From: Deltaproteobacteria bacterium
GTDB lineage: Bacteria; Desulfobacterota; DSM-4660; Desulfatiglandales; HGW-15
Assembly: GCA_016929815.1 (NCBI GenBank)
Contig: JAFGIC010000121.1
Span: 1-12,504, forward strand
Direction: 5' to 3'
DNA: 12,504 nucleotides
The number at the start of each line of letters is the position of its first letter. The stretch's first letter is position 1. Below the pieces are notes generated by a model that did no database searches, was not told where the DNA came from, and saw only the letters and a list, made by a program, of their open reading frames with translations. Positions 12,497 to 12,504 of this stretch are shown here, piece by piece. The position numbers were made by a program, and so were the translations under genes.

Positions 12497-12504
12497 GAAA
12501 ATTA

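Noticed and set aside
1..12504. CRISPR array, insertion sequence or defence system.
   Set aside because: No regularly spaced repeats, transposase or nuclease genes were seen; the only dispersed-type repeat is the inverted pair at 5309-5387.

Overview
The window looks like chromosomal DNA of an anaerobic, Gram-negative, selenocysteine-using proteobacterium, probably a member of the Desulfobacterota. The grounds are a tRNA-Sec gene at the left edge, a TonB/ExbB/ExbD energy-transduction operon (so there is an outer membrane), a large GAF-PAS-PAS hybrid histidine kinase, and a pair of 'CGTCA(tt/cc)CCGGCGAAAGCCGG' repeats of a kind I associate with such genomes. The taxonomic call is inference. 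Apart from the tRNA, every convincing gene lies on the minus strand, so transcription runs from high to low coordinates.

From right to left: 12337-7094 is one tight six-gene operon: DUF3450-type periplasmic coiled-coil protein, ExbB-like protein with a long periplasmic N-terminal extension (TtpC type), a second short ExbB, ExbD, TonB, and a secreted TPR protein. Spacings are -1, 16, 27, 3 and 9 nt. It has a sigma70-like promoter at 12468-12496 and a clear stem-loop terminator at 7048-7078. No TonB-dependent receptor lies in the window, so the cargo is unknown.

From 6997 to 5425 there is a monocistronic FAD flavoprotein of the fumarate-reductase/ketosteroid-dehydrogenase superfamily. It has a near-consensus promoter (TTGACA-N17-TATAAA), a nested inverted repeat filling its predicted 5' leader, and a repeat-derived hairpin with a U-tract behind it. 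Next comes a zinc-dependent NAD(P) medium-chain alcohol/polyol-type dehydrogenase (5178-4156), whose predicted leader contains a terminator-shaped hairpin just before the ribosome binding site.

From 4110 to 189 there is a four-gene unit with a strong promoter (TTGAAA-N17-TATAAT) and an unusually long leader of about 175 nt: a TusA/YeeD/YedF-like CPxP sulfur-carrier protein, two half-size YeeE/YedE membrane proteins overlapping by ATGA, and a cysteine-rich hybrid histidine kinase. It converges on selC (1-98, plus strand). The TusA-plus-YeeE pairing resembles the thiosulfate uptake pair TsuB/TsuA and the YedF/YedE pair linked to selenium metabolism. The next-door selC makes selenium a reasonable but unproven alternative substrate.

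The most interesting items are: a shared motif suggesting that the DUF3450 protein and the periplasmic part of the TtpC-like protein are related; the split transporter plus Cys-rich sensor kinase beside selC; the covarying GAAA-tetraloop repeats at 5309-5387; and the three structured or long leaders in front of the flavoprotein, dehydrogenase and TusA genes.
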